From Prevotella sp. UBA3675 (GTDB lineage: Bacteria > Bacteroidota > Bacteroidia > Bacteroidales > Bacteroidaceae): 16,972 bases of DNA. Under the pieces are notes generated by a model that saw nothing but the letters and a program-made list of their open reading frames with translations, did no database searches and was not told the DNA's origin. The stretch is taken from the NCBI GenBank assembly GCA_002372235.1, contig DFJI01000001.1, forward strand, positions 1 to 16,972, read 5' to 3'. Positions 14,238-16,972 of the stretch are shown here, piece after piece (positions within the stretch are counted from its first letter, which is position 1; every line of letters begins with the position of its first letter). A program made the position numbers and the translations under genes.

Positions 14238-15826
14238 ATCATCCAGTCATTCACGGTGCGCGTCTCTGAGTTGAAGCTGATGCCGGCCTTCACCACACGG
14301 CGACCGTCGGTCTGATAGGGCAGCGCATAGCTCTTCGAATGAATCTGATCCAGTGCCTCCCGTGCGGTGCCGTCAACCTTCAGCTCTAAGACGTAAGTGG
14401 TGTCCGGCATCAAGGCCACCATGTCAACTCGTCCGCCAGCTACCTTCACCTGCGTTCGCACATAAACATTCAGCATAGAGAACACCAAATAGAACGTATA
14501 TTCGTAGAAGCCTTCCTTGTTGGCGGCTTCCTCCAACTTCTTCTTGAACCCCTCCACATACGGAATACCTGCCAAGTAAGCCTGCATCTCCCGCAGGGCC
14601 TTGTCGAGGTCGTGCTGCTGCAAGGCACGCCAGAACTTCAGGGCGAAGCCTACCTGCGCATTGCCGGAGTCAAGTCCGATGTAAGTAGGCATCAGTCCCC
14701 TGATGAAGCCTATGCGCACCTCCTGATTGGGAATAGAGAGTATATATGTGTCTGAACTGCGGTCGTAGCCCTTAATGGTGAGATAGCCGCTCTGATAGAG
14801 CAGGGGCAGTGCCGTGATCATGGCCTCGGTAGGGACATCGAACGACTGCGCAGGCTCCTCCATACGGTCGAGTGTGGTAATGTCGGTACGGAAATACTGC
14901 ATCTGCCGTATGAGATAAGAGGGAGTGCCAGAGGCAAACCAACCGGAACTCAGGTCCTTGTCGTCCAGCGCGTTGAGCAAGCTGAAGGGATTATAAATGT
15001 CGGGCGAAATCTTGGCGAAGTGGTAGCCGTCGTACATGTTCTTAATCTTTTGGAACATCTCCTCGGGCGAGCACTCGTATTCCACAGCCATACGGGCAAT
15101 ATCCTCACTCAACTGTGTCTTCACCTCCTCCTCGGTGATGCCACAGATAGCGGCAAAGTCGGGGCGCATTGTCACATTCTTCAGGTTGTTGATAGTCGAG
15201 AAGATGCTGAGCTGCGAGAATTTCGTGATGCCAGTGATGAAGCAGAAGCGCAAGTAGGGATCGCTGGCTTTCAGCGGCACATAGAACTCCTGCATCACTC
15301 GGCGGAACCCTGGCAACAGTTCATCTTCGTGGAGCACCTCAAGCAAGGGGGCGTCATACTCGTCGATGATGACCACAGCCTGACGGCCAGTCTGCTCGCA
15401 GGCACGTCGCACGATGCCCTGCAACAGAGCCCCCGGGGTCGTTTCATCTTCCTCACGACCATATTTGTTGGCATACTCCTTCAGCATCAGCATGATGCGC
15501 TGCTGCAAAGCCTGAGCATTTTCCTGACTTTTGCAGACGCTCAAATCAATGTGAATCACGGGATATTCCGTCCATTCCTGTTCCAGCGACATGATTTTCA
15601 GTCCATCGAACAGGTCTTTGCGCCCTTCGAAATAGCTGCGCAGAGTGGATGAAAGCAATGACTTGCCAAAGCGGCGCGGACGACTCAAGAACACGTAGTT
15701 ACTCAGTCGAGTGAGTTTCCAAATCAGGTCAGTCTTGTCAACATAAACATATCCACCTTCGATAATTTTCTCAAAGGTCTGTATCCCCACGGGGTATCTG
15801 TGTTCGGTTCCTGTCATGCTCATCAT
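14228..15826 (-). CDS. AAA-ATPase_like / PD-(D/E)XK nuclease-fold protein
   Basis: This 532-residue protein belongs to the large Bacteroidetes family with an N-terminal AAA-ATPase_like domain and a C-terminal PD-(D/E)XK_9-type domain. Visible motifs are the N-terminal YPVGIQTFEKIIEGGYVYVD, a Walker A variant SRPRRFGKS with Lys55, Walker B VVIIDEYDAP with Asp155/Glu156, and FCFITGITKFSQ (194-205). In the C-terminal domain Asp468 (GRVDMVA), Glu481-x-Lys483 (YVLELKV) and Gln494 (ALDQI) form an intact nuclease-type site. The function of the family is not established; a role in DNA processing or defence has been supposed. Genomes often carry many copies. It stands alone with its own promoter and ~15-nt leader; MM/SM offers ATGs within four codons, and I take the first. 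Confidence 0.9.
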   Translation of the reverse strand: MMSMTGTEHRYPVGIQTFEKIIEGGYVYVDKTDLIWKLTRLSNYVFLSRPRRFGKSLLSSTLRSYFEGRKDLFDGLKIMSLEQEWTEYPVIHIDLSVCKSQENAQALQQRIMLMLKEYANKYGREEDETTPGALLQGIVRRACEQTGRQAVVIIDEYDAPLLEVLHEDELLPGFRRVMQEFYVPLKASDPYLRFCFITGITKFSQLSIFSTINNLKNVTMRPDFAAICGITEEEVKTQLSEDIARMAVEYECSPEEMFQKIKNMYDGYHFAKISPDIYNPFSLLNALDDKDLSSGWFASGTPSYLIRQMQYFRTDITTLDRMEEPAQSFDVPTEAMITALPLLYQSGYLTIKGYDRSSDTYILSIPNQEVRIGFIRGLMPTYIGLDSGNAQVGFALKFWRALQQHDLDKALREMQAYLAGIPYVEGFKKKLEEAANKEGFYEYTFYLVFSMLNVYVRTQVKVAGGRVDMVALMPDTTYVLELKVDGTAREALDQIHSKSYALPYQTDGRRVVKAGISFNSETRTVNDWMIEE

Positions 15827-15846
15827 CTTAGCAAGTGTTTATTGCG

Positions 15847-15878
15847 CAAATTTAGACAAAAATTGCGAAACAGCCAAA
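15847..15878 (-). promoter_or_regulatory. Promoter of the AAA-ATPase_like gene
   Basis: Reading leftwards, TTTG (15878-15875), 20 bp, TAAATTTG (15854-15847). Predicted start is near 15841, about 15 nt before the ATG at 15826. Confidence 0.75.
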
Positions 15879-16158
15879 AATATAAACTTAATTCTGACAA
15901 ATTCATAGAACAAAAAATCCGTCAAAAAGAGGAGGAAGAATTGGAATAACTGTTGTCTAAATAACTTTTCGATTTTCAAGACAAATAAAAAGGAGGAAAT
16001 AGAGGAAATAATGGGGGGAATGGCCGTTTAAAGAATGACGCAAGATGTCCAATTCAGGAATTCCGATGTTCATATTGTCGTATTTTTTACGTTTCTTTGC
16101 AGCTATTTCGCCCGTTTTCCTCATTTTTGCAGTTGCTGTGACAGCCATATTATGACCG

Positions 16159-16312
16159 ATTTTAGGCAAAATCAGGGTGTATTCTTGGAAATGTCACGAT
16201 GCGTTCTTGGAAACATTACGATGCGATTTAGGCTATATCGCACCACGATCTAACCTAAATGGCGCGATGATCTATCCGCCAAGGCATCGTGAAATAGCCT
16301 AAATCGCCGGAA
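16159..16312. repeat. Degenerate 22-bp-period array, seven units
   Basis: Units start at 16159, 16181, 16203, 16225, 16247, 16269 and 16291, exactly 22 bp apart. Units 2 and 3 are near-identical (TTCTTGGAAA...ACGATGC). Units 1 and 4 carry CGATTTTAGGC/CGATTTAGGC; units 5 and 7 carry the inverse, CCTAAAT. Unit 6 running into unit 7 has GCATCGTGAAAT, inverse to the end of unit 2. So there are two sub-motifs in both orientations on a fixed 22-bp phase. It is not coding (period not divisible by three). It lies ~210 bp before the gdhA promoter. Confidence 0.7.
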
Positions 16313-16343
16313 ACCTTTGCTACAAAAGGGATTTCAGAGGATG

Positions 16344-16382
16344 CGTTTTGTAACTATCTGAGAGACAGATGGTTGCAAAACG
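16344..16382. repeat. Long hairpin, 17-bp stem with 5-nt loop
   Basis: 16344-16360 (CGTTTTGTAACTATCTG) pairs with 16366-16382 (CAGATGGTTGCAAAACG) throughout, with two positions pairing only as G-U in the plus-strand RNA. The loop is AGAGA. No T tract follows on either strand, so it is unlikely to be a terminator. The G-U pairs on one strand hint at selection on RNA rather than DNA. Confidence 0.65.
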
Positions 16383-16476
16383 GCCAAAACTTGCAAATTT
16401 CAGAGCGAATCAGGACTTGCTGACTTTTTTGCGAGTTTTGACGAAACAGTTGTCTAAATAAGCGAAAACGCGCCAC

Positions 16477-16497
16477 CTTATATTATATACGCGCGTG
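16477..16497. repeat. Dispersed motif, copy 2 (ACGCGCGTG)
   Basis: This is a near copy of 405-423, ending in the same ACGCGCGTG. It sits 23 bp before the gdhA -33 element. Confidence 0.4.
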
Positions 16498-16519
16498 GAG
16501 CCATTTTTTTGCATTTTTA

Positions 16520-16551
16520 TTTGGCAGGTATAGAAATTTTCCCTAAATTTG
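16520..16551 (+). promoter_or_regulatory. gdhA promoter
   Basis: TTTG (16520-16523), 20 bp, TAAATTTG (16544-16551). Start near 16558 with a ~38-nt leader before the ATG at 16596. Confidence 0.75.
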
Positions 16552-16595
16552 CAGTGACTAAAAAACCATTTTGACGACTTTAAAACCCTAAAACT

Positions 16596-16972
16596 ATGGA
16601 AGTTGAAAAAATCATGCAAGCTCTGGAGCGTAAACACCCGGGCGAACTGGAGTTTCTCCAGGCAGTAAGAGAAGTACTGGAATCCATCAAGGATGTGTAT
16701 AACCAACATCCGGAATTCGAAAAGGCAAAGATAGTAGAACGCATTGTGGAGCCTGAGCGCATCATCACGTTCCGCGTGCCCTGGGTAGATGACAAGGGCG
16801 AGGTGCAGGTGAACATCGGCTACCGCGTGCAGTTCAACAGCGCCATCGGCCCGTACAAGGGCGGTCTGCGCTTCCATCCCTCAGTGAACCTTTCCATCCT
16901 AAAGTTCTTAGGCTTCGAGCAGACGTTCAAGAACGCACTGACCACGCTGCCTATGGGCGGCGGCAAGGGCGG
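16596..16972 (+). CDS. gdhA: Glutamate dehydrogenase (NADP-type, hexameric), 5' part
   Basis: The enzyme interconverts 2-oxoglutarate plus ammonia and glutamate using NAD(P)H in the cytoplasm, and is a main route of ammonia assimilation in Bacteroidales. The first ~125 residues are present and the gene runs off the right edge. They cover the substrate domain start: IVEPERIITFRVPW (50-63), GPYKGGLRFHPSVN (85-98) with substrate-binding Lys88, GFEQTFKNALT (106-116) with Lys112, and PMGGGKGG with the catalytic Lys124. The start MEVEKIMQAL agrees with the family's usual length before these motifs. Cofactor preference (NADP) is inferred from overall likeness to the bacterial biosynthetic type, since the Rossmann domain is outside the window. 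Confidence 0.95.
   Translation, partial: MEVEKIMQALERKHPGELEFLQAVREVLESIKDVYNQHPEFEKAKIVERIVEPERIITFRVPWVDDKGEVQVNIGYRVQFNSAIGPYKGGLRFHPSVNLSILKFLGFEQTFKNALTTLPMGGGKG

Larger units (their letters stand above)
15952..16461. repeat. Segment flanked by 13-bp direct repeats
   Basis: GTTGTCTAAATAA occurs at 15952-15964 and again at 16449-16461 in the same orientation. The ~485 bp between them hold the 22-bp array and the long hairpin but no convincing gene; a 70-residue minus frame at 15957-16169 has no recognisable family. The repeats could be footprints of an insertion or excision, or simply a dispersed motif. Confidence 0.4.

Noticed and set aside
15020..15652. 210-residue plus-strand frame
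   Set aside because: It is antisense to the AAA-ATPase_like gene with intact Walker motifs.
15957..16169. 70-residue minus-strand frame in the second structured intergenic region
   Set aside because: It overlaps a direct repeat and the first array unit, has no family I recognise and no promoter; it might be a remnant but cannot be supported.
16159..16312. Plasmid-type iteron origin
   Set aside because: The 22-bp step resembles iterons, but no replication initiator gene, DnaA boxes or A/T-rich unwinding region are seen, and the neighbours are chromosomal housekeeping genes.

Overview
The window looks like chromosomal DNA of a Prevotella-type member of the Bacteroidales. The grounds are the first ~64 nt of a Bacteroidetes-like 16S rRNA gene at the left edge, many promoters of the Bacteroidetes form (TTTG, 18-20 bp, TAnnTTTG), a C10 (streptopain-like) peptidase with BspA-type leucine-rich repeats, Prevotella-style surface-protein C-termini, a secreted GH43 arabinanase and an AAA-ATPase_like/PD-(D/E)XK protein. 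Genus is an inference; phylum and order are well supported.

Layout. 1-322 (minus): 5' end of the 16S gene, its leader with a boxA-like site and a hairpin, and the rRNA promoter. 323-1299: about 1 kb without a convincing protein gene but with much structure: a 22-bp-period degenerate array (494-624), a promoter followed by an ~85-nt putative small RNA with its own terminator (747-868), and a ~220-bp inverted-repeat-bounded segment holding three 16-bp palindromes at exact 21-bp spacing. 1300-3423 (+): secreted C10 cysteine peptidase. 3439-7337 (minus): a close-packed run of DUF5715/M15-like protein, rsmG, metallo-beta-lactamase-fold hydrolase, a mosaic secreted surface protein, and a 59-residue peptide gene ending at a terminator. 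7439-12752 (+): purL with two candidate promoters, followed by a pair of short CHR (chromate-transporter family) subunits and a strong terminator. 12907-14010 (+): GH43 endo-arabinanase. 14228-15826 (minus): AAA-ATPase_like protein. 15827-16595: a second structured intergenic region with another 22-bp-period array and a 17-bp-stem hairpin. 16596 to the end (+): start of NADP-type glutamate dehydrogenase.

How the parts work together. The genes are mostly housekeeping (purine synthesis, rRNA methylation, ammonia assimilation) interleaved with secreted proteins for protein and arabinan breakdown. The rsmG run appears to be transcribed from one promoter at 7356-7387. The location of that promoter forces the DUF5715 gene to start at 7337 rather than at the longer-frame ATG at 7358.

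Most worth a second look: (1) two unrelated inverted-repeat elements that sit in frame inside coding genes (purL 8479-8574 and the GH43 gene 13461-13551), adding surface-loop-sized segments to the proteins, reminiscent of Rickettsia palindromic elements; (2) three separate intergenic arrays with 21-22 bp periodicity, two of them upstream of good promoters, which look like operator or iteron-like arrays; (3) the putative small RNA at 784-868. None of these could be tested against databases here.
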